From NCBI RefSeq assembly GCF_002934545.1, contig NZ_PTJA01000004.1, positions 248,001 through 312,000 of the forward strand: a stretch of DNA of 64,000 bases. The letters are read 5' to 3'. Origin of the DNA: Lacrimispora xylanisolvens (lineage in GTDB: Bacteria; Bacillota; Clostridia; Lachnospirales; Lachnospiraceae). Both the position numbers and the translations under genes were made by a program. The notes beneath the pieces are model-generated. The model did no database searches, was not told the DNA's origin, and saw only the letters and a program-made list of their open reading frames with translations. Shown piece after piece: positions 34,200 through 43,192 of this stretch (position 1 is the stretch's first letter; every line of letters starts with the position of its first letter).

Positions 34200-36383
34200 T
34201 TATTTTGCTCCGGCTATACTTGTTAATTTTACATTGGATTCACTTTTTGCTTTTTCAGGTCTGACAAGCAGATAGATAAAGCCTGCAATCAGTGCAAATG
34301 CCACTACTGTAAAGAATCCAAAGGATCCTGTGGTGATTAAAGTTCCTACCTGATAGACACAAAGCGCTACTATATATGCCAGAAGTGTCTGATATCCAAC
34401 TGCAAACCAAAACCATCTGGTGTTATTCATCTCACGTTTGATCGCTCCCATTGCTGCAAAGCAAGGTGCGCAGAGAAGATTGAATACTAGGAAAGAATAT
34501 GCAGCAACTGCTGTCATACTACCTGCAAGAGTACCCCAGATCTCAGAACCATCTTCTGCAACTTCAGCAAAGCCGTAGAGAATACCAAAGGTTCCAACTA
34601 CGTTTTCTTTTGCTACCAGTCCTGTGATGGCTGCTACTGCAGATTTCCAGTTTCCCCAGCCAAGAGGAATGAAGAGCCAGCTGATAGTACTTCCCAGCTT
34701 AGCCAGGATGCTGTGGTCAAGTTCCATTGCTTCCAGCATTCTAAACTGACCGTCTACCCAGCCAAAATAGGAAGCAAACCATACAACGATAGTAGATAAT
34801 AAAATGATTGTTCCCGCTTTCTTAATAAAGGACCAGCCGCGTTCCCACATACTTCTTAAAACGTTTACAACTGTTGGCATATGGTAAGCGGGGAGCTCCA
34901 TAACGAAAGGCGCCGGATCACCAGCAAACATTCTGGTCTTTTTTAAAATGATACCGGAACAGATAATTGCTGCAATTCCTACGAAATAGGCACTTGGTGC
35001 AACCCAGGAAGCTCCATCGAAAAGTGCGCCTGCAATCAGTGCAATAATCGGAAGCTTGGCTCCACAGGGAATAAAGGTTGTTGTCATAATTGTCATCTTA
35101 CGGTCACGATCATTTTCAATGGTTCGTGATGCCATAATACCTGGTACGCCGCATCCACTGCCGATCAGCATGGGGATAAAAGACTTACCGGAAAGGCCGA
35201 ATTTGCGGAATACGCGGTCCATAATAAACGCAACACGTGCCATATAACCGCAGCTCTCCAAAAATGCAAGGAAGATAAAAAGTACCAGCATCTGAGGTAC
35301 AAAACCAAGAACTGCACCCACACCTGCAATAATTCCGTTAACTAACAGACCCTGGAGCCAGTCTGCGCAGCCAATTGCAGTTAAAAAACTCTCAGCCATA
35401 ACTGGTATGCCAGGAAGCTGGAGGCCGAAAAGATTCATTTCGTCACCGAAAAGACTGTCATTCACCCAATCAGTTGCCCAGGAACCCACTGTTGTAACAG
35501 AAGCATAATAGACAATAAACATTACGGCTGCAAAGATGGGCAGTGCCAGAAACCGGTTAGTAACGATCCGGTCAATTTTATCGGAAATCGTAAGTTTATT
35601 TTTCATGCTTCTTGTTAAACACTGATCGATGATAGAAGAGATATATACATAACGTTCATTTGTAATAATACTCTCTGTATCGTCATCCAGTTCCCGTTCA
35701 ATCCTTGTGATCTCTTCCGTTACATCAGGTACACGCTTCATCTGAGTCTGTATCTTTTCATCCTTTTCCAGAAGCTTAATGGCAAAGAAACGTCTCTGAT
35801 CCTCAGGAACATCATTTCCAAGTTTGTCTTCGATGGAATCCAGAACTGATTCCACTTCAGCTGCAAATTTATGTACTGGCGGTCTGTTATTTTTCTGGTT
35901 TGCAATCGCAACTGCTTTTTCAGCAGCCTTCTGGATTCCAGTGCCCTTTAGTGCAGAAATTTCCACAACCTCACAGCCAAGCTTTTCGCTTAATTTACTT
36001 ATATGAATTTTATCCCCGCTCTTTTCCACGATATCCATCATGTTAACTGCCATGATAACGGGAATTCCAAGTTCCATAAGCTGGGTGGATAAATATAAAT
36101 TACGTTCTATGTTGGTACCGTCTACGATATTTAAAATCGCATCAGGACGTTCTCCGATCAGATAATTTCTCGCTACCACTTCTTCCAGTGTGTAAGGAGA
36201 GAGGGAATAGATACCTGGAAGATCCATGATAATGACATCTTTATGACCTTTTAACTTTCCTTCTTTTTTCTCTACGGTAACTCCTGGCCAGTTCCCCACA
36301 AACTGGTTTGATCCCGTCAGTGCATTAAACAAAGTCGTCTTTCCGCAGTTGGGATTACCTGCTAATGCAATTTTAATTGACAT
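34200..36383 (-). CDS. feoB: Ferrous iron transporter FeoB
   Basis: This 727-residue inner-membrane Fe(II) transporter has a cytoplasmic G-protein domain (about 1-165) with GNPNCGKTTLFN (9-20) and DLPGIYSL. A helical GDI spacer follows, then the membrane part with two Gate motifs including SCGYMARVAF and GCGVPG, and the TTTFIPCGAKLPI segment. It is preceded by two feoA genes and followed by the Cys-rich accessory gene. Iron-responsive boxes lie upstream. Confidence 0.98.
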   Translation of the reverse strand: MSIKIALAGNPNCGKTTLFNALTGSNQFVGNWPGVTVEKKEGKLKGHKDVIIMDLPGIYSLSPYTLEEVVARNYLIGERPDAILNIVDGTNIERNLYLSTQLMELGIPVIMAVNMMDIVEKSGDKIHISKLSEKLGCEVVEISALKGTGIQKAAEKAVAIANQKNNRPPVHKFAAEVESVLDSIEDKLGNDVPEDQRRFFAIKLLEKDEKIQTQMKRVPDVTEEITRIERELDDDTESIITNERYVYISSIIDQCLTRSMKNKLTISDKIDRIVTNRFLALPIFAAVMFIVYYASVTTVGSWATDWVNDSLFGDEMNLFGLQLPGIPVMAESFLTAIGCADWLQGLLVNGIIAGVGAVLGFVPQMLVLFIFLAFLESCGYMARVAFIMDRVFRKFGLSGKSFIPMLIGSGCGVPGIMASRTIENDRDRKMTIMTTTFIPCGAKLPIIALIAGALFDGASWVAPSAYFVGIAAIICSGIILKKTRMFAGDPAPFVMELPAYHMPTVVNVLRSMWERGWSFIKKAGTIILLSTIVVWFASYFGWVDGQFRMLEAMELDHSILAKLGSTISWLFIPLGWGNWKSAVAAITGLVAKENVVGTFGILYGFAEVAEDGSEIWGTLAGSMTAVAAYSFLVFNLLCAPCFAAMGAIKREMNNTRWFWFAVGYQTLLAYIVALCVYQVGTLITTGSFGFFTVVAFALIAGFIYLLVRPEKAKSESNVKLTSIAGAK

Positions 36384-36424
36384 ACTCTACCTCTTTCTGC
36401 CTGTCAGCAATTGATTTGTCTGGT

Positions 36425-36440
36425 ATTAGTCTCACCTAAC
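36425..36440. promoter_or_regulatory. GTTAG-N6-CTAAC-like box before feoB
   Basis: ATTAGTCTCACCTAAC has one mismatch from the dyad GTTAG-N6-CTAAC and lies in the feoA-feoB gap, 42 bases before feoB. Confidence 0.5.
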
Positions 36441-36455
36441 TAATATGTAAAAAAA

Positions 36456-36674
36456 TTACTCCACAATGATCATTTCTGCATCCGCTTTTCGTAAAGACAG
36501 CTCATACCCTCTGACTGTTACTTCCACCGGATCTCCAAGAGGAGCTACTTTCCTCACAAAAATATCAACACCTTTTGTGATTCCCATATCCATAATTCTT
36601 CTCTTAACAGGACCTTCTCCGCTTAGCTTGGTTACCTTGACAGTTTTACCGCATGGAATTTCCTTTAATGTCAT
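36456..36674 (-). CDS. feoA: FeoA-domain protein (second copy)
   Basis: This 72-residue SH3-like protein assists FeoB. It has the family pattern MTLKEIPCGKTVKVTKLSGEG, then MDMGITKGVDIFVRKVAPLGDPVEVTVRGYELSLRK. It lies 16 bases after another feoA and 72 bases before feoB. AAGGAG precedes the ATG. Confidence 0.95.
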   Translation of the reverse strand: MTLKEIPCGKTVKVTKLSGEGPVKRRIMDMGITKGVDIFVRKVAPLGDPVEVTVRGYELSLRKADAEMIIVE

Positions 36675-36690
36675 CGTCTTTTCTCCTTTT

Positions 36691-36906
36691 CTATCCCACC
36701 ATGATTTTATTAGCCATATCTTTTCCTATGGCAACTCTGGAATCTTTTACATTAACGATCATGTTTCCGCTTATTTCAGAAACAACAGTCACAATTCCGC
36801 CGGTAACAAAACCCAGGTTTTCCAGAAAACGTCTTGTCTCTTCTTTGCCACCGATTTTACGAATTACGTTAGGCTCTCCTGCTTTCACCATTGTTAAAGG
36901 CATCAT
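36691..36906 (-). CDS. feoA: FeoA-domain protein (first copy)
   Basis: This 71-residue SH3-like FeoA protein is first in the feo operon. It shows NLGFVTGGIVTVVSEISGNMIVNVKDSRVAIGKDMANKI, the usual MGF-type core. It is clearly different from the neighbouring copy, so the two may have separate roles in the FeoB complex. The ribosome site is weak (AAGAAGATGATGA). Confidence 0.93.
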   Translation of the reverse strand: MMPLTMVKAGEPNVIRKIGGKEETRRFLENLGFVTGGIVTVVSEISGNMIVNVKDSRVAIGKDMANKIMVG

Positions 36907-36931
36907 TCATCATCTTCTTTCATTTTATTAT

Positions 36932-36988
36932 TGATAATCATTCCCATTTCTCTTCAGTTAGTATATTCTAACTTTTGTTAGTTGTCAA
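36932..36988 (-). promoter_or_regulatory. feo promoter with metal-responsive boxes
   Basis: Minus-strand TTGACA (36983-36988) and TATACT (36960-36965) are 17 bases apart. The spacer and -10 box are covered by GTTAG-N6-CTAAC-N4-GTTAG (36957-36981, plus-strand reading). Downstream, TGATAATCATTCCCA (36932-36946) matches the first two-thirds of a Fur box. Both kinds of site point to iron repression. Confidence 0.75.
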
Positions 36989-37050
36989 TATTTTTATTGA
37001 AAAATTTTCTCATTTGTTAAATGTATTTTTTCACGTACACATTTCATTAT

Positions 37051-37091
37051 AAAAAGCTACGGCATATAAAACCTGTTGCCGCAGCTTTTTT
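37051..37091 (-). terminator. M13 peptidase terminator
   Basis: AAAGCTACGGCA pairs with TGCCGCAGCTTT; the minus strand then has five or more T. Confidence 0.85.
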
Positions 37092-37100
37092 ATCTTGTTT

Positions 37101-39158
37101 TTACCAGATTTTCACTCTCTTCTCAGGAGCCACATACATGGCATCTCCTTCTTTTATTTCCGGATAAGCCTTATAAAATGAATCTGTAGCGCTAAGCACT
37201 CCGTTAACCCTGACTTTTGCCGGGGAATGGGAATCCGTATTCAGACGATCAACCATCGCTTCCGGAGTATACTTGGACGCCCAGATTGTTGCATACTGGC
37301 GGAACAACAGATTCAAATCACTGCCCTTTTCATCTGCAATCGCCGTAATGCATGCCATAGACCCCAGATCTGCGATATTTTCATTCAATGTCTGGGCGCC
37401 ATTTACTTTTCTTCCCTGAAATCCATCCATTCCGCTGTAATATTCTTCCACCTGTTTGGCCAGCTCATCAAATTTTTCCCGGTCTTCCTTTGTCCACCAT
37501 ACATGATAATTTCCATTCTCATCGTAAAGAGAACCGGAGGAATCAAATGCATGGCTCACCTCATGTGCCATTACCATTCCAATTCCGCCTAAGTTAGAGG
37601 CGAAGTCCGCTTTGGGATCATAAAACGGGGACTGGAGAATCGCGGCAGGAAACACAATCTCATTGGCAGTGGGGTTGTAATATGCATTTACAGTCTGAGG
37701 AGTCATGCCCCACTCTCCTTTATCCACAGGTTCCTTATATTTCTTCTTATTCACCTCATTGACTGCTTTCATGAGAGAGAGGCTATTATCAATTAAGTTT
37801 CCCCCCTCTTCTGCTGACAGCACTTTGGCATCTTTATAATCATTGGGCCATTTATCCGGATACCCCACCTTCAGATTCATATGCTCCAGTTTTCTTATGG
37901 CAGAAGCCTTGGTTTCATCACTCATCCAGGTGAGATTTTCAATCTGTTTTTTATAGGAGGCAAGAATCAGGCGGATCATGGACTCAATATCCTTTTTATC
38001 GGATTTGGAAAAGCATTTCTCAACATAAAGCTTTCCGAATTCAAACCCCAGGGTGTTTTGTGTCAGTTCACTTGCCAGCTTTTCGTCTGTTTTTCTTACT
38101 TTGATTCCTTTTCTTAAATTATTCCATTCCAGATTGGAGTCTCGGATTTCGGGTGTCAGACTGGGGGCAAAATCATTTACCAGACAAAATAACGTATACT
38201 GTTTTAAAAGAGGGAGGGATTCCTGATTTAAATATCCACCGATTTTTTTCATCTGATCTACCTGAACCACAATGTATTGATCCTGTTCATTTAAGTCTGC
38301 TGCTTTCAAAAAGGTCTCCATGGTTCCATCAGGAAACAGTTTCTTTAATTCTTCTACGGTATACGGATTATATATAACGTCAGGATCTCCCTGTTTGCTA
38401 AGAGGAAGTGCACTCGCTGCCAGATCCTTCTGCAATTTTAAAATACCATCCGCAGCCTGATCCGCTTCTTCTTTCTTCATTCCTGTATATTCCATAATCT
38501 GGGATATATAATTGCGGTAATGGTTCATCAGTTCTTCCTGGTCGGAATCCTCCAGGGTTTCTTTTCCAGGTCCAAGATCTGCACCGTCAAAATACAGGGC
38601 ATAGCGGGTAGAATTACTCATATCCTCAGACCACTGGGGCAGAATAATGCTGCTCACCCCCAGATCATTGTAGATTTTTCCCGCCTGTTCCAGATATTCC
38701 TCGATGGTGGAGGCACGGCTGATCCCGTCCATATAAACAGCAAGTCCGCCAAATCCGGCAGCCCTTCTCCCCTCCATATCCATAGCGGTCAGATAGAGAT
38801 CGGCGATTTTCTGTTCCAGAGATCCTTCTTTTTCATTTTTCCTGTTATTCACAGATTCACGGAGCACTTCATTTAGAATTTCATATGCCTCTCTGTCCAG
38901 CTTATAAAACTGGCTCCAGCCACTTGCGTCACCCGGAATCTTGGTATTATTAAGCATCTGCCCGTTGACAAAGTCATAATAATCATCTTCCAGGCGTATA
39001 TGGCTTGCTTCCCCTGCAGAGGCCTTTCCCGTTCCACTGGCGGGTTTTGCCTGGGTCTGCTCTTCTTCCGGTTTCGGACCTGTTTTACTTTTACAGCCGG
39101 TAAACGCCAGAGTCATAACTATCATTGCTGCCAATATTGAGAAAAAAACTTTTTTCAT
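37101..39158 (-). CDS. M13-family zinc metallopeptidase (neprilysin/PepO-like), lipoprotein
   Basis: This 685-residue secreted peptidase has a lipoprotein signal (LAFTGC near residue 22), a low-complexity Glu/Pro/Ala linker, the M13 N-terminal helical domain, and the catalytic domain with HEVSH near residue 531 and the third ligand motif ENIADLG. The C-terminus ends VAPEKRVKIW, the conserved end of M13 peptidases. It probably trims extracellular oligopeptides. It is a single-gene unit with its own terminator. Confidence 0.95.
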   Translation of the reverse strand: MKKVFFSILAAMIVMTLAFTGCKSKTGPKPEEEQTQAKPASGTGKASAGEASHIRLEDDYYDFVNGQMLNNTKIPGDASGWSQFYKLDREAYEILNEVLRESVNNRKNEKEGSLEQKIADLYLTAMDMEGRRAAGFGGLAVYMDGISRASTIEEYLEQAGKIYNDLGVSSIILPQWSEDMSNSTRYALYFDGADLGPGKETLEDSDQEELMNHYRNYISQIMEYTGMKKEEADQAADGILKLQKDLAASALPLSKQGDPDVIYNPYTVEELKKLFPDGTMETFLKAADLNEQDQYIVVQVDQMKKIGGYLNQESLPLLKQYTLFCLVNDFAPSLTPEIRDSNLEWNNLRKGIKVRKTDEKLASELTQNTLGFEFGKLYVEKCFSKSDKKDIESMIRLILASYKKQIENLTWMSDETKASAIRKLEHMNLKVGYPDKWPNDYKDAKVLSAEEGGNLIDNSLSLMKAVNEVNKKKYKEPVDKGEWGMTPQTVNAYYNPTANEIVFPAAILQSPFYDPKADFASNLGGIGMVMAHEVSHAFDSSGSLYDENGNYHVWWTKEDREKFDELAKQVEEYYSGMDGFQGRKVNGAQTLNENIADLGSMACITAIADEKGSDLNLLFRQYATIWASKYTPEAMVDRLNTDSHSPAKVRVNGVLSATDSFYKAYPEIKEGDAMYVAPEKRVKIW

Positions 39159-39199
39159 GAAATCTACCTCTCCTTGCCATTACGATATATTTTTGTACG

Positions 39200-39228
39200 A
39201 AAAAAGGAAGCGGATTTCTCCACTTCCC
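39200..39228 (-). terminator. Terminator after the S1-domain gene
   Basis: GGAAGTGGA pairs with TCCGCTTCC over a GAAA-type loop and is followed by six T on the minus strand. Confidence 0.85.
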
Positions 39229-39250
39229 ATCTGCTCATTCTTTATTATGC

Positions 39251-40351
39251 TTAAACTTCGTCAGAATATACAGGTGCATCTTCTGCAGCTGCTTCGTCCT
39301 GACCCTGAAGTGCTTTGATGCTTAAGCTGATCTTCTTGTCATCTTCATTGAAATCAACTACCTTTGCTTCGATTTCCTGTCCAATTGCCAGAACATCTGC
39401 AGGTTTTTCCACATGCTCTCTGGAAATCTGGGATACATGAAGCAGAGCGTCTACGCCTGGCTCCAGCTCAACAAATGCGCCGAAATCAGTCATACGTGCT
39501 ACTTTACCGTTTACTACATTGCCGACTGCATACTTTTCAGATGCATCTTTCCATGGGTTTGTCTCCGGGAATTTTAAGCTGAGAGCAATCTTGTCGCCGT
39601 TGATATCTTTGATTAAAACTTTTACTTTCTCACCAGCTTTGAATGCTTTTTTCGGGCTTTCTACTCTGCCCCAGCTCATCTCTGATATATGAAGTAAACC
39701 ATCGGCTCCGCCAAGGTCAATAAATGCACCGAAATCGGTTACGTTCTTGATTGTACCTTCAACAACATCGCCTGCATGGATCTTATCAAATAATTCTTTC
39801 TGAAGCTCGGCTCTCTTAGCAACCATAATCTGCTTTCTGTCACCGATAATTCTTCTTCTCTTTGGATTGAATTCAGTAATGATGAATTCGATCTCCTTAT
39901 CTGCATACTTGGTTAAATCCTTCTCATAAGTATCGGATACCAGGCTTGCAGGAATGAATACTCTTGCGCCTTCTACAACCACGCTTAAACCACCGTCAAG
40001 CACCTGTGCAACTTTTGCGGTAAGTACTTCGTGGTTTTCAAATGCTTCTTCTAACTTCTTATTGCCTCTGTCTGCTGCTAATCTCTTATAGGATAAAGCA
40101 ACCTGACCCTCACCGTCATTAACCTTAGTGACTTTGGCTTCCATCTCTTCGCCAACCTGAACAACAGTTGTAAGATTTAAATTCTGGTCATCCGTGTACT
40201 CGCTACGCGGGATGATGCCGTCAGACTTGTACCCTATATTCAAGACGATTTCATCTTCTTTTACGTCGATGACTTTACCAGTGACGATCTCTCCTGTACG
40301 TATGGTTTTCAATGATTCCTCTAACATTTGTTCAAAACTTAACTCTGACAT
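39251..40351 (-). CDS. rpsA: 30S ribosomal protein S1-like protein with four S1 domains
   Basis: This 366-residue RNA-binding protein contains four S1 OB-fold domains (about 18-88, 105-170, 190-260 and 275-345). The last two are the best conserved: TDFGAFIDLGGADGLLHISE and TDFGAFVELEPGVDALLHVS. It is shorter than E. coli S1 (six domains) but normal for Firmicutes. The ATG overlaps the end of ispH by 20 bases and has its GAGGAGG site inside ispH, so the two are translated together. In related Clostridia the two proteins are fused. Confidence 0.93.
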   Translation of the reverse strand: MSELSFEQMLEESLKTIRTGEIVTGKVIDVKEDEIVLNIGYKSDGIIPRSEYTDDQNLNLTTVVQVGEEMEAKVTKVNDGEGQVALSYKRLAADRGNKKLEEAFENHEVLTAKVAQVLDGGLSVVVEGARVFIPASLVSDTYEKDLTKYADKEIEFIITEFNPKRRRIIGDRKQIMVAKRAELQKELFDKIHAGDVVEGTIKNVTDFGAFIDLGGADGLLHISEMSWGRVESPKKAFKAGEKVKVLIKDINGDKIALSLKFPETNPWKDASEKYAVGNVVNGKVARMTDFGAFVELEPGVDALLHVSQISREHVEKPADVLAIGQEIEAKVVDFNEDDKKISLSIKALQGQDEAAAEDAPVYSDEV

Positions 40352-41183
40352 TAGTATGAACCTCCTCGATAATATGATTCGGGGTTGAAGCCCCGGCTGT
40401 AATACCTACGCTGCGCACAGAATTTACACAATCAGGATCTAAATCACCTAGTGTCTGGATATAGTAAGTATTCTTACATTCCCTTCGGCATATCTCGTAC
40501 AGCTTCTGGGTATTGGAACTGCTTTTTCCGCCAATGACTATCATGGCATCCACTTCTGAAGCTATCCGCTTTGCTTCCACCTGTCTTTCCTGTGTTGCAT
40601 TGCAAATCGTATTTAAAACAAGTATATCATACCGCGTTTCAGAAATTTTTTCAACTAAATCTTGAAATTTCTTGTAATTAAATGTCGTCTGTGATACAAT
40701 ACACAGCCTCTCTCCTTCTGTGAGCGGCAAAGTTTCCACTTGCTCGGGTGTTTCCACCACTAAAGTATTGTCATTTCCCCAGCCTTTAATACCTTCTACT
40801 TCCGGGTGTGAATCATTACCAATTATGATCAGGCGTCTGCCCTCTTTATTCTGCTCCTGTGCAATTTTGTGAATCTTTCTCACATAAGGACAGGTTGCAT
40901 CAATGATCTCAATTCCGTTCTCTTCCATGATATCATAAACCCGCTTTCCGGCTCCATGGGAACGGATTACCACAACGGCGTCGTGAATCTGTTTCAGTTC
41001 TTCTTCACCTTCAATTACTTTTACGCCCTTTTCCTCTAAATCTTTTACAACCTCTTCATTGTGGATGATGGGACCATACGTATAAATTGGCTTATCGTTT
41101 CGTTTCAACTGTTCATATACCTGATCAACGGCACGTTTCACACCAAAGCAGAATCCGGCGGATTTTGCCACAACTACTTCCAT
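40332..41183 (-). CDS. ispH: 4-hydroxy-3-methylbut-2-enyl diphosphate reductase
   Basis: This 283-residue Fe-S enzyme makes isopentenyl and dimethylallyl diphosphate in the last step of the MEP pathway. The three cluster cysteines are Cys12 (GFCFGVKRA), Cys98 (ATCPYV) and Cys194 (NTICNATQ); RSHGAG is the substrate motif. It lies 3 bases after cmk. Here it is a separate gene, not the IspH-S1 fusion seen in some relatives. Confidence 0.97.
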   Translation of the reverse strand: MEVVVAKSAGFCFGVKRAVDQVYEQLKRNDKPIYTYGPIIHNEEVVKDLEEKGVKVIEGEEELKQIHDAVVVIRSHGAGKRVYDIMEENGIEIIDATCPYVRKIHKIAQEQNKEGRRLIIIGNDSHPEVEGIKGWGNDNTLVVETPEQVETLPLTEGERLCIVSQTTFNYKKFQDLVEKISETRYDILVLNTICNATQERQVEAKRIASEVDAMIVIGGKSSSNTQKLYEICRRECKNTYYIQTLGDLDPDCVNSVRSVGITAGASTPNHIIEEVHTNVRVKF

Positions 41184-41186
41184 ACA

Positions 41187-41873
41187 TTAGCTCCTCTCTT
41201 CCAGTTTTCTTTCCTCAAACAGCATTAAAATCCGTTCTATTACCTCTCTGGCACTCATCTCAGAAGAATCTAAAAGCACTGCATCCTCTGCCTGCTTTAA
41301 GGGAGAATGTTCCCGGTTCATATCCTGGTGGTCCCGCTTGATAATATCTTTTTCGATTTCTTCCAGGCTGCAGTCCTGCCCTTTTTCTTTCAGTTCCAGG
41401 TACCTTCTTTCGGCACGGACCCGGCTGCTGGCGGTTAGATAGATCTTAAGATCGGCATCAGGAAGAACGCAGGTACCGATATCTCTGCCATCCATAATGA
41501 CATTCTCCCGGGCTGCAAGACCTTTTTGCAGTTCTACCAGCTTTTCTCTCACCGGTAAGTGTACGGAAGTGGCAGAAGCCATGGCTCCCACTTCCTCAGA
41601 ACGGATCAGTCCTGATACATTCTCTCCGTTTAAAATCACCTGCTGCACGCCATTTTCATAGGCCAGGGTCACATCAGCAGTCTTAACAGCTTCAGAAATG
41701 GCCGCCTCATCCTGGGGAGAGATCCCTTTTCTTAAAAAATGCAGTGCCATGGCACGGTACATCGCTCCCGTATCCACATAAACAAAATTAAGTTTACTGG
41801 CTGCTGCACGGGCAATGGTGCTTTTTCCCGCTCCAGCCGGTCCGTCTATTGCGATATTATAAACCTTTGTCAT
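41187..41873 (-). CDS. cmk: Cytidylate kinase
   Basis: This 228-residue P-loop kinase phosphorylates CMP and dCMP. The Walker A motif GPAGAGKST is at residues 11-19, followed by YVDTGAMYRA and the MDGRDIGTCVLP motif. It overlaps the flavoprotein gene upstream by 4 bases (ATGA) and is followed by ispH and S1, a gene order common in Clostridia. Confidence 0.97.
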   Translation of the reverse strand: MTKVYNIAIDGPAGAGKSTIARAAASKLNFVYVDTGAMYRAMALHFLRKGISPQDEAAISEAVKTADVTLAYENGVQQVILNGENVSGLIRSEEVGAMASATSVHLPVREKLVELQKGLAARENVIMDGRDIGTCVLPDADLKIYLTASSRVRAERRYLELKEKGQDCSLEEIEKDIIKRDHQDMNREHSPLKQAEDAVLLDSSEMSAREVIERILMLFEERKLEERS

Positions 41874-43126
41874 CTTTCGTCCTTCTCCTCTCCTGCCGCA
41901 CTACCTGCTGCGAAACCTGTGGACCAGGCAATCTGAAGATTAAAGCCCCCGGTCACCGCGTCCAGATCCAGAACCTCTCCTGCAAAATACAGGCCGTTTA
42001 CAAGTTTTGATTCCAGAGTGGAGGGATTTACCTCTTTTACAGAAACACCTCCCTGGGTGATAATGGCCTCATTGTATCCTCTCAGTGCAGTGAGAGTCAT
42101 GGTAAATGACTTGGTTACGCGAATCAGCGCCTGACGCTCTTCTCTTGTAATCTCATGAACCTTCTTTTCCGGAGAAATTCCGCTTGCATCAATAATAACA
42201 GGAATCAGCTTGGCAGGATACAGATTGCCCAGAGCATTTTTAAACTGCTTATTCATGGATTCCTCAAAATCTCTTAGAATCCTGGCATCCAGCTGTTCTT
42301 CCGTCAAAGCAGGTTTTAAATCAATGGAAAGGGTAAGAGGTCCTTTCTTCAGTTCCTTTGCCGCATAGCTGCTGGCACTTAACAGAACCGGACCGCTGAC
42401 TCCGTAGTGGGTAAAAAGCATCTCTCCGAATTCCCTGTAAATAACCTTGCTGCCTTTCATTACCGTCGCTTCTACGTTTCTAAGTGAAAGGCCCTGCAGT
42501 TCCTTAATCATGGGCTCTTCCACGACGAAAGGAACCAGTGCCGGAGATAACGTGCTTACGGTGTGGCCGGCTTCTTTCGCCAGTTCATAGCCGTCTCCCG
42601 TGGAACCGGTAGTCTGATAGGAATAACCTCCGCAGGCAATGATTACGCTGTCTCCATAAAATGACTTCTTACCGGTACTGTCACTGACGACAATTCCTTT
42701 TACAGTACCGTTATCAATAATAAGCTTTTCTGCTTTTTTCCGGTAATGAATCGTAACACCCAGTTCCAAAAGCCGGTTATTCAGCGCCTTAATTACATCG
42801 GAAGCCTTATCCGAAGCCGGAAACACCCGGTTTCCCCGTTCCGTCTTTAACTGGCAGCCAAGGGTCTCTAAAAGTTCCATCATATCGAAATTGGTAAAAC
42901 CGTAAAAGCTGCTGTAAAGGAATTTGGAATTGGTTACAACATTCCCGAACAGTTCCTCCGTATCACAGGCATTGGTTACATTGCACCGTCCTTTTCCCGT
43001 AATATATACTTTTTTACCAAGTTTCTCGTTTTTCTCAAAAATGTGGACGGTACTGCCCTTCATGGCTGCTGCTATTCCAGCCAGCATCCCTGCAGCGCCC
43101 CCGCCCACGATTAAAACCGTATTCAT
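41870..43126 (-). CDS. FAD-dependent oxidoreductase of the BaiN/HI0933 family
   Basis: This 418-residue flavoprotein has an N-terminal FAD-binding Rossmann motif GGGAAGMLAGIAAA, the family stretch GKKVYITGKGRCNVTN, and the C-terminal GGFNLQIAWSTGFAAG. Family members include the bile-acid reductase BaiN, but most are uncharacterised, and genomic place (next to cmk) does not point to bile acids. It overlaps cmk by 4 bases. Confidence 0.9.
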   Translation of the reverse strand: MNTVLIVGGGAAGMLAGIAAAMKGSTVHIFEKNEKLGKKVYITGKGRCNVTNACDTEELFGNVVTNSKFLYSSFYGFTNFDMMELLETLGCQLKTERGNRVFPASDKASDVIKALNNRLLELGVTIHYRKKAEKLIIDNGTVKGIVVSDSTGKKSFYGDSVIIACGGYSYQTTGSTGDGYELAKEAGHTVSTLSPALVPFVVEEPMIKELQGLSLRNVEATVMKGSKVIYREFGEMLFTHYGVSGPVLLSASSYAAKELKKGPLTLSIDLKPALTEEQLDARILRDFEESMNKQFKNALGNLYPAKLIPVIIDASGISPEKKVHEITREERQALIRVTKSFTMTLTALRGYNEAIITQGGVSVKEVNPSTLESKLVNGLYFAGEVLDLDAVTGGFNLQIAWSTGFAAGSAAGEEKDER

Positions 43127-43192
43127 GCCCTATCCTCCTGCCTTTGTTCACTTCCTCCTACTTTACACGAAAAAAGAGGAAAACACAAGTGG

